From the NCBI RefSeq assembly GCF_013372285.1, contig NZ_CP054301.1:544001-608000 (forward strand): 64,000 bases of DNA. The letters are read 5' to 3'. This DNA is from Marinomonas primoryensis (lineage in GTDB: Bacteria; Pseudomonadota; Gammaproteobacteria; Pseudomonadales; Marinomonadaceae). A program made the translations under genes and the position numbers. How positions within the stretch are numbered: position 1 is the first letter of the stretch; each line of letters opens with the position of its first letter. Shown piece after piece: positions 53,085 to 62,952 of this stretch. The notes below the pieces were generated by a model. It saw only the letters and a list, made by a program, of their open reading frames with translations, searched no databases and had not been told where the DNA came from.

Positions 53085-54517
53085 AGCTGGCAAAAATCAC
53101 TACCTTTATGTCGTTATGCTTTCTCTATGGTTGTGCGCCATCATCAAATATTAAAACGCACAATACCATGGCAGATGATTCATTAATCAGCCATGCCAGT
53201 ACTTTGGAAACGAAAAACTTATATTCAACTAATTGGCCAGGAGAGTCTTGGTGGTTATCTCTTGACGATAACCAGCTGAATCAGCTTATAACGCAGGCGC
53301 TAAAACACAGTCCTGATATTCAAATGGCGAATGCGAATTTACAAAAAGCATCCGCGTTTGTGATGGCGGCAGACAGCAAATTTGATCCTGTGGTTTCTGC
53401 AAATGCAGGCGTTACGCGTTCTCGTTTGTCCCGTGTGGAAGACAACAGCTATCAAGGTAGTCAATACGGAACCGTATATAATCTTGGCTTAAGCATGAAT
53501 TACTCTTTCGATTTATGGGGAGGTAATAAAGCTGCTTGGATCGCCAGTGTGAATACTCAAAAAGCCGCTGAGATTGATCATCAAGCTGCGAAGATTAATC
53601 TGTCTTCAGCCATCATCCGCACCTACATACAGCTTGCTAATGCCTACGCTTTAGAAGACTTGGCAAAAGAAGATCTAGAACGAACACAACGTATTGTTTC
53701 GATCACTCAGCAGCTGTTATCAAATGGCTTAACATCAGATGATCGTTTGTACACAGCGCAAGGTAACGAAGCCTCCACACAACAAATACTGAAAAAGCGA
53801 ACTCTGTCTATTCAACTATTGAAAAATGCGCTAGCAACGTTAGTTGGAGAAGGCCCAGATCTCGCCATGACCATCGAGCGACCTACGGCGCACATGAGTA
53901 CTAAACTCAGTCTACCGGAACAATTACCGGCAAATTTAATCGCTCATCGTCCAGATATTGTGGCTGCAAAATGGCGTGTTGAAGCGTCAAATAAAAATAT
54001 CGAGGTTGCCAAAACAAGCTTTTACCCGAATGTTAATTTAAGCGCGTCAGCGGGGTTTAAAACGGTACTTGGCGACTCTATGTTTGGCGAACCAAGCCGT
54101 TCTTGGAGTGTGGGGCCAGCCATCTCTTTGCCTTTATTTACGCGAGGTCTCAACGCTGACTTGATTGATCAAACGGCTTCTTATGACGCCGCAGTCGCTC
54201 ACTACAATAAAACAATTGTAAAAGCTTTTGGTGATGTGGCAGACCATGTTTTGTCCATCAAATCCATCAATGAGCAAATACAAGACGCACAACGAAGCTT
54301 TCAGCTAGCAACCAAAAGCTACCACATTACAGAAAAACGTTATCAGTCTGGAATGGGAAGCCAGTTAGAAGTATTACTTATTGAAAATCAGCTACTGCAA
54401 GCAGAATCAGCAATAACCCAATTAAAAAACCAACGGCAAGAGAAGCAAGTCGCACTTGTTGAAGCGTTAGGTGGTGGTTTTGAAGATTACCCGTCGACCT
54501 CTGTTTCTAAAAATTAA
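53078..54517 (+). CDS. Outer-membrane efflux lipoprotein (OprM/NodT family)
   Basis: A 479-residue TolC-like channel with lipobox LYGCAPS (Cys at about 19). Two OEP repeats are recognisable; PGESWWLSLDDNQLNQLITQALKHSPDIQMANANLQKA and RPDIVAAKWRVEASNKNIEVAKTSFYPNVNLSASAG are typical of the NodT group. It forms the outer exit duct for the EmrAB-type pump encoded next, whose adaptor gene starts on its last base. Confidence 0.93.
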   Translation: MLKLAKITTFMSLCFLYGCAPSSNIKTHNTMADDSLISHASTLETKNLYSTNWPGESWWLSLDDNQLNQLITQALKHSPDIQMANANLQKASAFVMAADSKFDPVVSANAGVTRSRLSRVEDNSYQGSQYGTVYNLGLSMNYSFDLWGGNKAAWIASVNTQKAAEIDHQAAKINLSSAIIRTYIQLANAYALEDLAKEDLERTQRIVSITQQLLSNGLTSDDRLYTAQGNEASTQQILKKRTLSIQLLKNALATLVGEGPDLAMTIERPTAHMSTKLSLPEQLPANLIAHRPDIVAAKWRVEASNKNIEVAKTSFYPNVNLSASAGFKTVLGDSMFGEPSRSWSVGPAISLPLFTRGLNADLIDQTASYDAAVAHYNKTIVKAFGDVADHVLSIKSINEQIQDAQRSFQLATKSYHITEKRYQSGMGSQLEVLLIENQLLQAESAITQLKNQRQEKQVALVEALGGGFEDYPSTSVSKN

Positions 54518-55719
54518 TGGTGAATAAAATTATGCAAGACAACGTTGAAAACACAGTGGCTCCAAAGAAAAGCAAGCGTAAGAAGAGCTTAATCATTCTT
54601 TTCGGTATTGTTGTATTAGGTGCCGTGGGAACTGGCTGGTACTACGAAGAGTATGTTGTTGGTAATCAAACCACTGATGATGCTTACGTTAACGGCAACA
54701 TCGTCTCTATCACACCAGAAACGGTTGGCACTGTTACGCAAATTACCGTAGACAGCGGTGATTTTGTACAAAAGGGGCAAGTCTTAGTGCGTTTTGATGA
54801 GGCCGACGCAGACCTTGAGTATGACAATGCCAAGGCGAAGTTAGCCCAAGCGGTCCGACAAGTAAGAGCCATGTTTAATAATGTGACGCAAGCGGAAGCG
54901 GTGGTCGATGCCAATAAAATCGCGTTACACAAGGCAGAACGGGATTATGATCGTCGTAAAAATATGGTCAAAGCCGGTGGTTTGTCTCAAGAAGATCTAA
55001 GCCATGCGAAAGACATGGTTGATTCCGCTCAAACTCAACTTGCCGTTGCGGTTGAACAATTGAAATCACAGTCTTCCATGATATCGGGCACAACAGTAGA
55101 AACTCATCCTACGGTTCGATCCGCGATTACCAATGTTAAACAGGCCTATCTGACCAAACAGCGTACTAATATCGTCGCTCCAGTGACTGGGTATGTGGCG
55201 CGCCGTCAAGTTCAGCTAGGGCAGCGCGTTTCACCTAGCTCTATTTTAATGGCCGTTGTCCCACTGGATGAAGTGTGGGTAGACGCTAACTTTAAAGAAA
55301 CTCAAATGGATGATATGCGCATTGGCCAGCCCGTTGCTTTGATAAGTGATCTTTATGGAGACAAAGTGGTCTTTCATGGAACGATAGAAAGTTTGGGTAT
55401 CGGTACGGGCAGTGCATTTTCAGTTTTACCAGCACAAAACGCTACCGGTAACTGGATTAAAATTGTTCAGCGTTTACCTGTTCGTATTACGTTAGATGCA
55501 CAGGACATTGCTAGTCATCCTTTGCGCATTGGTCTATCTATGAATGTTGAGGTTGATACAGCAAACACATCTGGCAAATTGTTATCAACAACAAGCCCAG
55601 AAAAACCGCGCTTTGTAACCAATGCCTATCATCAACCGATGGAAAATATTCAACAGACTATCAGCCAAATTATTAAAGACAATGATGCCCAGCTTAACCA
55701 TGCATCCACAAATAAGTAG
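54517..55719 (+). CDS. EmrA/HlyD-family membrane-fusion protein
   Basis: A 400-residue adaptor with one N-terminal helix (about 24-42), a lipoyl-like half motif NQTTDDAYVNGNIVSITPETVGTVTQITVDSGDFVQKGQVLVRFD, a coiled coil (about 100-185) and the second half VAPVTGYVARRQVQLGQRV. It bridges the MFS pump and the outer-membrane channel. The ATG overlaps the preceding stop; an internal ATG at 54532 is an alternative. Confidence 0.93.
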   Translation: MVNKIMQDNVENTVAPKKSKRKKSLIILFGIVVLGAVGTGWYYEEYVVGNQTTDDAYVNGNIVSITPETVGTVTQITVDSGDFVQKGQVLVRFDEADADLEYDNAKAKLAQAVRQVRAMFNNVTQAEAVVDANKIALHKAERDYDRRKNMVKAGGLSQEDLSHAKDMVDSAQTQLAVAVEQLKSQSSMISGTTVETHPTVRSAITNVKQAYLTKQRTNIVAPVTGYVARRQVQLGQRVSPSSILMAVVPLDEVWVDANFKETQMDDMRIGQPVALISDLYGDKVVFHGTIESLGIGTGSAFSVLPAQNATGNWIKIVQRLPVRITLDAQDIASHPLRIGLSMNVEVDTANTSGKLLSTTSPEKPRFVTNAYHQPMENIQQTISQIIKDNDAQLNHASTNK

Positions 55720-55731
55720 TAAGGGCGATCT

Positions 55732-57222
55732 ATGAGTCAACAAGAAGACTTTCGCCCAGCGAATATGGCTCTGTGTATCTTTGCCATCTCGCTGGGGGTG
55801 TTTATGCAGGTGCTGGATACCACTATTGCAAACGTTGCATTGCCGACTATTGCTGGCAATATGGGTGTGAGTTTTAACCAGGGTACTTGGGTTATTACCT
55901 CCTTTACCGTTTGTCTTGCGATTGGCTTACCTATTACCTCTTGGTTAAGTCGTCGCTTTGGTGAAGTGCAACTTTATATTGCGGCCTTGCTAAGCTTTAT
56001 TATTACTTCATTTTTATGTGGTATCGCGCAAAACATGGCCGAAATGGTTTTTTTTCGTGCCATACAAGGGTTGTCAGCAGCGCCGCTGTTTCCGATGAGC
56101 CAAGTGCTTTTGATGTCTATCTTCCCGCGAGCGAAACGGGGAATGGCGCTTGCGCTGATCGGCATGGTGGCCGTAGTTGGCCCAATTGTGGGTCCAATAC
56201 TTGGAGGCTGGTTAACCTACAACTATAGTTGGCCATGGATTTTCTTTATCAACATTCCGGTAGGGATTTTCTCAATTGTTGTTATCTTAGCGCAGTTTAA
56301 AGATCGACCTCAGCAGAAAACCAAACCGAAATTGGACATCATCGGATTAGCAACCATGGCGTTGGGTGTTGGTGCTCTGCAGATTGTGTTGGATAAAGGT
56401 AATGATTTAGATTGGTTTTCTAATAGCTGGATTATTGCAGGCTCTGTGTTTGCTGCCATTATGCTGATTTTTATGGTGATTTGGGAGTTAACTGACGACC
56501 ATCCGGCAATCAACCTTCGCTTATTTGCAAACCGAAATTTCTGCATCGGCACCATATTGCTGACATTAGGTTTTGGAGGTTTTTTCAGCATCAACCTGAT
56601 TCTTCCGCAATGGCTTCAGACCCAAATGGGCTACACCTCATTTTGGGCAGGATTGGCGGCGGCACCATTAGGGATCTTGCCTTTATTGATGTCGCCCTTA
56701 TTGGGAAAATTCGGTAATCGACTCGATATGCGTTGGTTAGCAGCAGGCTCATTTTTGGTTATTGGAATAAGTTGTTATTGGCGAACTCTATTTAATTTAG
56801 AGGTGGACTTTAAAACCATTGCGCTTATACAGCTGTTTATGGGGATTGGCATTGGCTTATTCTTTATGCCAATGACGACGATTTTAATGTCGGATCTGAA
56901 TGGTCCTGAGATTGCGGATGGGGCTTCTTTATCTACCTTCATTCGAACCCTAGGCGCGAGTTTTTCATCTTCTTTAACCGCTTGGATATGGACTCGTAAT
57001 TCAAGTGTTCATCATTCGGTATTAAGTGAAAATATATCGCAATATAACCCGATTGTGTCGCAACAACTTGAAAACCCAAGTGTAGAAAGTCTGATGAACT
57101 TTAATCAGACAGTGACGTCACAAGGGTTAATGATGTCAACCATCGATTTATTTACGATGCTGACCGTCTTATTTTTCGTTCTTACGCCATTTATTTTCTT
57201 TACGAAAAAGTCTGCTAGTTAG
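55732..57222 (+). CDS. EmrB/QacA-type MFS multidrug pump (DHA2)
   Basis: A 496-residue, 14-helix exporter: VFMQVLDTTIANVALPTIAGNMGVSFNQGTWVITSF is the EmrB signature in helix 1, RAIQGLSAAPLFPMSQVLL and GPIVGPILGGWL form motif C. It completes the tripartite pump with the adaptor 12 bp upstream. Substrates are probably hydrophobic drugs, uncouplers or bile-like compounds by analogy with EmrAB and VceAB. Confidence 0.94.
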   Translation: MSQQEDFRPANMALCIFAISLGVFMQVLDTTIANVALPTIAGNMGVSFNQGTWVITSFTVCLAIGLPITSWLSRRFGEVQLYIAALLSFIITSFLCGIAQNMAEMVFFRAIQGLSAAPLFPMSQVLLMSIFPRAKRGMALALIGMVAVVGPIVGPILGGWLTYNYSWPWIFFINIPVGIFSIVVILAQFKDRPQQKTKPKLDIIGLATMALGVGALQIVLDKGNDLDWFSNSWIIAGSVFAAIMLIFMVIWELTDDHPAINLRLFANRNFCIGTILLTLGFGGFFSINLILPQWLQTQMGYTSFWAGLAAAPLGILPLLMSPLLGKFGNRLDMRWLAAGSFLVIGISCYWRTLFNLEVDFKTIALIQLFMGIGIGLFFMPMTTILMSDLNGPEIADGASLSTFIRTLGASFSSSLTAWIWTRNSSVHHSVLSENISQYNPIVSQQLENPSVESLMNFNQTVTSQGLMMSTIDLFTMLTVLFFVLTPFIFFTKKSAS

Positions 57223-57250
57223 CATGGGCATTAATTAATCAGTCTCTACC

Positions 57251-57289
57251 TAATCGCCCCAAATACATCTAATGTGTTTGGGGCGATTA
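57251..57289. terminator. Long hairpin after the efflux operon
   Basis: TAATCGCCCCAAA and TTTGGGGCGATTA form a perfect 13-bp stem that extends by another three pairs toward a 5-nt loop. There is no clear T tract; it lies between convergent genes and could stop transcription from either side. Confidence 0.65.
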
Positions 57290-57334
57290 TCTAGTAGAAA
57301 AATAAGCAGCTTCTTGTTCTTAAAGTTTTTTTCT

Positions 57335-57790
57335 TTAAAGCCCTCTGGTCATAAATACGCTGTACGGATCTAGTTTGTAGTCGGAAAACGGGCCGCATTC
57401 ATTAAAACCATGTTTTTTGTAGAGCTTTCTGGCGGGGGCAAAGAAATCTTGTGGACCGGTTTCTAGGCTGATTTTTTTGAATCCTTTGTGGCCAGCAGCA
57501 TCGAGTATATGGCTCAGTAACGTAGAAGCCACGCCTTTATTACGAGCGGCACTGGTGGTTCTCATGGATTTGATTTCGCCGTGTTGGTTGTCGATTGTTT
57601 TCAGCGCGCCACAACCCAATAATTGAGTGTTTTCCCATACGGTCCAGAAGAGAATGTTTGGTTTTTTGAGTTCGGTTAAGTCTAAAGCATGCACACATTC
57701 GGCTGGTGATGCGGTGTGCATATCCTCAAGGTGTTCGGTTAATAGTTTCTGGATTTCTGCTCCAGATAAATCGTCTATTCTGATGTCCAT
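57335..57790 (-). CDS. GNAT-family N-acetyltransferase
   Basis: A 151-residue GNAT protein. Motif A for acetyl-CoA binding is RTTSAARNKGVASTLLSHIL (R-x-x-G-x-A variant) at about residues 75-94, followed by ISLETGPQDFFAPARKLYKKHGF. The PQDFFAPARKLYKKHGF block is shared with YsnE-like putative acetyltransferases. The acceptor is unknown. Confidence 0.85.
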   Translation of the reverse strand: MDIRIDDLSGAEIQKLLTEHLEDMHTASPAECVHALDLTELKKPNILFWTVWENTQLLGCGALKTIDNQHGEIKSMRTTSAARNKGVASTLLSHILDAAGHKGFKKISLETGPQDFFAPARKLYKKHGFNECGPFSDYKLDPYSVFMTRGL

Positions 57791-57905
57791 TCGTTTATTT
57801 TCCCTAATTTATACTGTCATTTTACATTCAAAATATGGGCGGTAATAAACAAAAGAGTATACTGCTTTTAATAAAGGGTAAATATGGAAGGAGAGAAGGT
57901 ACGAT

Positions 57906-58367
57906 ATGACAGAGCAAGTGAATTTGCGGCCCGTTACTATGGCAGATGCGGAAGATTTGTTGGTGTGGCGAAATGACCCTGAAACACGACATGCATCTCA
58001 TAATACCGATGAAATATCGTTAGATAGGCACCTAGCGTGGCTGGAAGCGTCTTTGAATAAACCTGAGCAACGGCGCTTATGGATAGCAGAAATGAACGCT
58101 AAATCGGTTGGTACCTGCCGAGCGGATCGTATCGACGGTGCTTGGGAGCTGTCTTGGACTGTGGCGCCAAATTTTCGCGGAAAAGGCATCGCCCAAAAAA
58201 TGTTATCTGCCATCATCGAGCGTTTTCAAGATCCGCTAGTGGCAGAGATTAAGGTCGGTAATATTGCCTCAATAAAAGTCTCTGAACGAGCAGGCTTCAT
58301 CTTTGATAAAGAAGAACATGGTGTGCTGTTTTATGTGTTTCCTAGAAAGTCTACCTCGTCATATTAG
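57906..58367 (+). CDS. GNAT-family N-acetyltransferase (PseH/RimJ-like)
   Basis: A 153-residue GNAT protein with NLRPVTMADAEDLLVWRNDPETR at the N-terminus, APNFRGKGIAQKMLSAII as the acetyl-CoA motif (about 92-109) and NIASIKVSERAGF near the end. The WRNDPETR start resembles PseH-type enzymes that acetylate UDP-amino sugars, but no sugar pathway is nearby. Its stop overlaps the convergent DUF3820 gene by 4 bp. Confidence 0.83.
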   Translation: MTEQVNLRPVTMADAEDLLVWRNDPETRHASHNTDEISLDRHLAWLEASLNKPEQRRLWIAEMNAKSVGTCRADRIDGAWELSWTVAPNFRGKGIAQKMLSAIIERFQDPLVAEIKVGNIASIKVSERAGFIFDKEEHGVLFYVFPRKSTSSY

Positions 58368-58627
58368 TCATCAAAACGAATACGTACTTTCGGCTCGTCT
58401 TTTTTCTTTTCTGTTGGTCTACGCAGTGGATCAACCAGCTTTTCTAAACCGTTGATTTTAATTTCAAGTGACAGTTGTAGCCATTGCCCTAGATTGCCTT
58501 TTGGCCAACCTTCTTTTGCAAACCACAGTAAATACGCTTCTGGCAGGTCGATCAAAATACGACCTTGGTATTTACCAAACGGCATGGTTTGACGAGCAAC
58601 TTGAACGAGATCTTCTTGTGAAAACAT
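58364..58627 (-). CDS. DUF3820 family protein
   Basis: An 87-residue protein with MPFGKYQGRILIDLPEAYLLWFAKEGWPKGNLGQWL, the DUF3820 hallmark, followed by a charged Lys/Arg/Asp tail. Family members are annotated as putative quorum-sensing factors without firm support. It stands alone. Confidence 0.83.
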   Translation of the reverse strand: MFSQEDLVQVARQTMPFGKYQGRILIDLPEAYLLWFAKEGWPKGNLGQWLQLSLEIKINGLEKLVDPLRRPTEKKKDEPKVRIRFDD

Positions 58628-58691
58628 AGTATTTACTTATTTAATGTAATGACGTGCTTAATGAATTTGTGTGTATTTAAACATAAGCCAG

Positions 58692-59582
58692 TTATTTGGC
58701 AAACGCCGGATTCTCTTTAAAACGCTGAATCAGATAATCACAGATGCGCTGTAATTTTGGTGATGGCTGGCGAACTTTTGGATAAACCAGCCAAACGCCA
58801 CTATAAGGATATTGATACTGAGGGAGCAGGGCGATTAGTTTACCACTGGCCAGGTCGTCATTTACGTAATAATCCGGCAGCTGGGCGATGCCTAATCCTT
58901 TGCGAACTGCGTCTATTAACGCGGGCCCAGAATTGCTGCGCCATTGGCTGGTGATTTTTATTTCTTTGCGTTGTCCGTCTTGTTGAAATAACCAATGACT
59001 CTTCGAACCAATCAAACAGTGATGTTTATTAAGTTCTGCAAGCGTATGCGGCATACCGTGTTGGTCGATGTAGTCGCGTGAAGCGCAAAGATATTCAACA
59101 CGATCACACAAACGGCGTGATAAATGGCTCGAATCTTTCATCGCACCCATACGAATAGCAAGGTCATAGCCTTCGTCGATGATGTCTACCGCGCGATTGG
59201 TAAGATGAAAATCCAGTTCGATTTTAGGATGATCCAATAAAAAATCGTTCATCAGCGGCGCAATATAACGCTCGCCAAAAGTGGTGGCACAGGTCATTTT
59301 AAACAATCCAATTGGTGCTTGATTCAGCGTTGAAATGACTTCTTCCGCACTACTCAGCGCCTCAGGTAAACCGCGACAATGCTGATAATACAGCTCACCT
59401 GCTTCGCTTAGACGAATGCGTCGGGTGGTTCGAAATAATAGCGTGGTGCCAAGCTCAGCTTCTAATTGAGTAATCAAGCGACTGATGTGCGAAGCCGAAA
59501 CACTGAGCTTAATCGCCGCCGCCGAAAAGCTACCTTGTTTAACCACTTCGATGAAGGCTTCCATTGCTTCCCAATTTTTCAT
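58692..59582 (-). CDS. LysR-family regulator divergent from frmA
   Basis: A 296-residue regulator: helix-turn-helix GSFSAAAIKLSVSASHISRLITQLEAELGTTLLFRTTRRIRLSEAGE at about residues 16-62, then the effector domain with FKMTCATTFGERYIAPLMNDFLLDHPKI and DLAIRMGAMKDSSHLSRRL. The arrangement with frmAB, and a 34-bp palindrome between them, suggest it controls formaldehyde detoxification in response to an unknown signal. Confidence 0.88.
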   Translation of the reverse strand: MKNWEAMEAFIEVVKQGSFSAAAIKLSVSASHISRLITQLEAELGTTLLFRTTRRIRLSEAGELYYQHCRGLPEALSSAEEVISTLNQAPIGLFKMTCATTFGERYIAPLMNDFLLDHPKIELDFHLTNRAVDIIDEGYDLAIRMGAMKDSSHLSRRLCDRVEYLCASRDYIDQHGMPHTLAELNKHHCLIGSKSHWLFQQDGQRKEIKITSQWRSNSGPALIDAVRKGLGIAQLPDYYVNDDLASGKLIALLPQYQYPYSGVWLVYPKVRQPSPKLQRICDYLIQRFKENPAFAK

Positions 59583-59641
59583 ATTTCACTCACTTGGCTT
59601 GATTTTATGTTTGGTACTTTATCGCAGATAAGTGAGATTAA

Positions 59642-59675
59642 AAAATGATTATTGCTGTATGGCAATAATCATTTT
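59642..59675. promoter_or_regulatory. 34-bp perfect palindrome between LysR and frmA
   Basis: AAAATGATTATTGC and GCAATAATCATTTT are perfect 14-bp arms around TGTATG. It lies 59 bp upstream of the LysR start and 94 bp upstream of frmA. It could be the LysR operator; a terminator role is less likely because no gene ends here. Confidence 0.65.
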
Positions 59676-59692
59676 CCAAAATGGGCATTATC

Positions 59693-59710
59693 GTCGTAAT
59701 GATTTACGAC
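59693..59710. promoter_or_regulatory. Second inverted repeat upstream of frmA
   Basis: GTCGTAA-TGAT-TTACGAC has perfect 7-bp arms and lies 59 bp before frmA. The octamer CATTATCG flanks it at 59686 and 59723. It may be a second regulator site close to the frmA promoter. Confidence 0.5.
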
Positions 59711-59736
59711 TACACTGAGTGCCATTATCGAGATGA

Positions 59737-60888
<1,152 letters not shown>

Positions 60889-60965
60889 CGGCTTCTGATC
60901 AATCGAAAATCACGTTGGCTTTCTTCCCTATAGAAAGTAGAAAGCCAACGCTAAGGAGTGGAACG

Positions 60966-61796
60966 ATGGAATTACTTTCCAGTACTAAAAGCTTCGGTGG
61001 CTGGCTAAAACGCTATCGCCATGAAAGCTTGTCGGTAAAAAGCGAGATGACGTTTGCGATTTATTTGCCGCCACAAGCAGAAACACAAAACGTCCCCGTT
61101 TTGTACTGGTTGTCGGGTTTGACCTGTACTGACGAAAATTTCATGCAAAAAGCCGGCGCCTTTCGCAAAGCAGCGGAATTAGGCTTGGCGATTGTATGTC
61201 CTGATACCAGCCCGCGTGGCACAGAATATCCGAACGAACATGAAAGCTATGACTTTGGATCTGGGGCGGGGTTTTACGTCAATGCGACAGTGGAACCGTA
61301 TTCGAACACCTATCACATGTACGATTACGTGGTACAAGAGTTGCCACATTTGATCGAGATGAACTTTCCTGTCACTGACAAACGTTCTATTTCTGGTCAT
61401 TCTATGGGTGGTCACGGCGCCTTGATTTGCGCACTGAAGAATCCAGGCATATATCAATCTGTATCGGCTTTTGCGCCAATCGTGAATCCAACCAATTGTC
61501 CTTGGGGTGAAAAAGCCTTCACCGGTTATTTAGGAGAAGACAAAGCTACTTGGAACGAATGGGACGCTACTTTTCTAATCGAGAAGGCAAGTGAACGCTT
61601 ACCTTTGTTTATCGATCAAGGCGAAGCCGACAACTTTTTGGTAGAACAGCTTAAACCAGACGCCCTAGAAGCCGCCTGTGAAAAAGTTGGTCATCCGATT
61701 ACGTTACGTCGTCAACCGGGTTACGACCACAGCTACTTCTTCATCGCCAGCTTTATCGACGAGCACCTAGAACACCATTCCAGAGCCTTGAGTTAA
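60966..61796 (+). CDS. frmB: S-formylglutathione hydrolase
   Basis: A protein of 276 residues from the ATG at 60966 (AAGGAG upstream). It is an esterase-D-type alpha/beta hydrolase: FAIYLPPQAE, PVLYWLSGLTCTDENFMQKAGAFR, the nucleophile elbow ISGHSMGGHGAL, an Asp in IDQGEADNF and the His in GYDHSYFFIASFI. It hydrolyses S-formylglutathione to formate and glutathione, the step after FrmA. It starts 77 bp after frmA and is followed by a terminator. Confidence 0.96.
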   Translation: MELLSSTKSFGGWLKRYRHESLSVKSEMTFAIYLPPQAETQNVPVLYWLSGLTCTDENFMQKAGAFRKAAELGLAIVCPDTSPRGTEYPNEHESYDFGSGAGFYVNATVEPYSNTYHMYDYVVQELPHLIEMNFPVTDKRSISGHSMGGHGALICALKNPGIYQSVSAFAPIVNPTNCPWGEKAFTGYLGEDKATWNEWDATFLIEKASERLPLFIDQGEADNFLVEQLKPDALEAACEKVGHPITLRRQPGYDHSYFFIASFIDEHLEHHSRALS

Positions 61797-61824
61797 TCAT
61801 AAATTAGCTTCTCTTAGAATCGAC

Positions 61825-61850
61825 AAAAGTGAGCCGAGGCTCGCTTTTTT
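61825..61850 (+). terminator. Terminator after frmB
   Basis: AAGTGAGC and GCTCGCTT pair (one G-T) around CGAG, followed by TTTT. It ends the frmAB transcript. Confidence 0.85.
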
Positions 61851-62130
61851 ATTGACTGAAAACATATTTAAAAAACACGTAGGGAGGCATGCGCAAAGCG
61901 TAATTCACCGTTTTTGCAGGTTGGTCTTTAGGCCAACAACTTCAGATAGAGCAGGTTCGGAGGAGACTCAAACCAAGCGGCGTTTCTCCATATGTATGAA
62001 AAGTCTGCAAAAATGTCTGTTAGCTCTAAGCTTCCTTGGTTATCAGGGGGGATTTAGCTCGCGATAGCGCTTATTTTAAGGGAAACGGGCCTAATTTTGA
62101 GGTCTGAATAAAAACAAAAAAACGTTCGTC
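61851..62130. other. Intergenic stretch without a recognisable gene
   Basis: Between the frmB terminator and the toxin-antitoxin promoter. A 71-codon frame at 61852-62067 has no family features. The stem-like TTGGTCTTTAGGCCAA near 61920 is the only structure noticed. Confidence 0.45.
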
Positions 62131-62158
62131 TTGACGTACGTGCTTTAATACGTACAAT
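62131..62158 (+). promoter_or_regulatory. Toxin-antitoxin promoter with embedded operator
   Basis: TTGACG (62131-62136) and TACAAT (62153-62158), 16 bp apart, form a sigma-70 promoter. Inside it GTACGT (62136-62141) and ACGTAC (62150-62155) form an inverted repeat overlapping the -35 edge and -10. YefM-YoeB complexes repress their own promoter through similar GTAC-containing palindromes. Confidence 0.75.
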
Positions 62159-62190
62159 TTGATCATAAGTTAAACAACCTGAGGTGTGTG

Positions 62191-62433
62191 ATGGCTGGAA
62201 TTACAGCAACAGAAGCCCGTGGAAATTTGTATCGATTGATTGATGAAACCGCAGCTTCCCATGAACCGATTACGATTTCGGGTAAGCGTAATAATGCGGT
62301 TTTGGTGTCTGAGGAAGACTGGTCTGCGATTCAGGAAACATTATTTTTATTGTCTGTGCCGAAAATGCGTGAATCTATTCGTGAGGGTATGGATACCCCG
62401 GTTAGTGAGTGTGATGAGGGGTTGGACTGGTGA
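62191..62433 (+). CDS. yefM: Antitoxin, Phd/YefM family
   Basis: An 80-residue protein: AGITATEARGNLYRLIDETAASHEPITISGKRNNAVLVSEEDWSAIQETLFLLS is the YefM DNA-binding and dimer region, and the C-terminal PKMRESIREGMDTPVSECDEGLDW is the toxin-neutralising tail. GAGGTG before the ATG supports the start. It overlaps the toxin gene by 4 bp. Confidence 0.94.
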   Translation: MAGITATEARGNLYRLIDETAASHEPITISGKRNNAVLVSEEDWSAIQETLFLLSVPKMRESIREGMDTPVSECDEGLDW

Positions 62434-62693
62434 CATGGACGTTGGTTTATACCAAGCAAGCTCAGAACGACGCGAAAAAGTTAGCATCAAGTGGTTTGAG
62501 ATCTAAAGCTCAAGAGTTGCTTAATTTTATTGCGCAAGATCCCTTTCAAAAACCACCTCCGTTTGAAAAACTCATTGGTGATCTTTCTGGCGCTTATTCA
62601 CGAAGGATTAATATCCAACACCGATTAGTTTATCAAGTATTAGACGCTGAAAGAATGATAAAAGTGCTTCGGCTTTGGAGCCATTATGAGTAG
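62430..62693 (+). CDS. yoeB: Toxin, YoeB family mRNA interferase
   Basis: An 87-residue protein starting with GTG inside the antitoxin stop (GTGA). WTLVYTKQAQNDAKKLASSGLRSKAQELLNFIAQDPFQKPPPFEKLIGDLSGAYSRRINIQHRLVYQV ends in RLWSHYE; Glu, Arg (in SRRIN), His and the C-terminal His-Tyr are the YoeB active-site residues. It cuts mRNA at the ribosome when free of antitoxin. Confidence 0.94.
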   Translation: MTWTLVYTKQAQNDAKKLASSGLRSKAQELLNFIAQDPFQKPPPFEKLIGDLSGAYSRRINIQHRLVYQVLDAERMIKVLRLWSHYE

Positions 62694-62952
62694 TTTGACT
62701 TCATTAGAAATAGTTTAGATACAGGTCAAAAATTAAATTTTTATTTAAATCTCATTTCAGTGGTAAAGACTGCATAGATCATCCTGAAATTTGGGTTCAT
62801 ATCAGTTGGTTTTTTTAAAAATTTTATTCTATTCGTTATGGTTTTACTGTTACTATGTTTACCAAGTGATTTGTTTAGTTTTTATACTAAATACTATTTT
62901 TTAGATTAAGGTTGATATTATCAAACGGTTCCTTACTTACAGCTTATTTTTG

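Noticed and set aside
61852-62067. 71-codon frame after frmB
   Set aside because: No homology pattern recognised and no ribosome-binding site; it begins beside a terminator.
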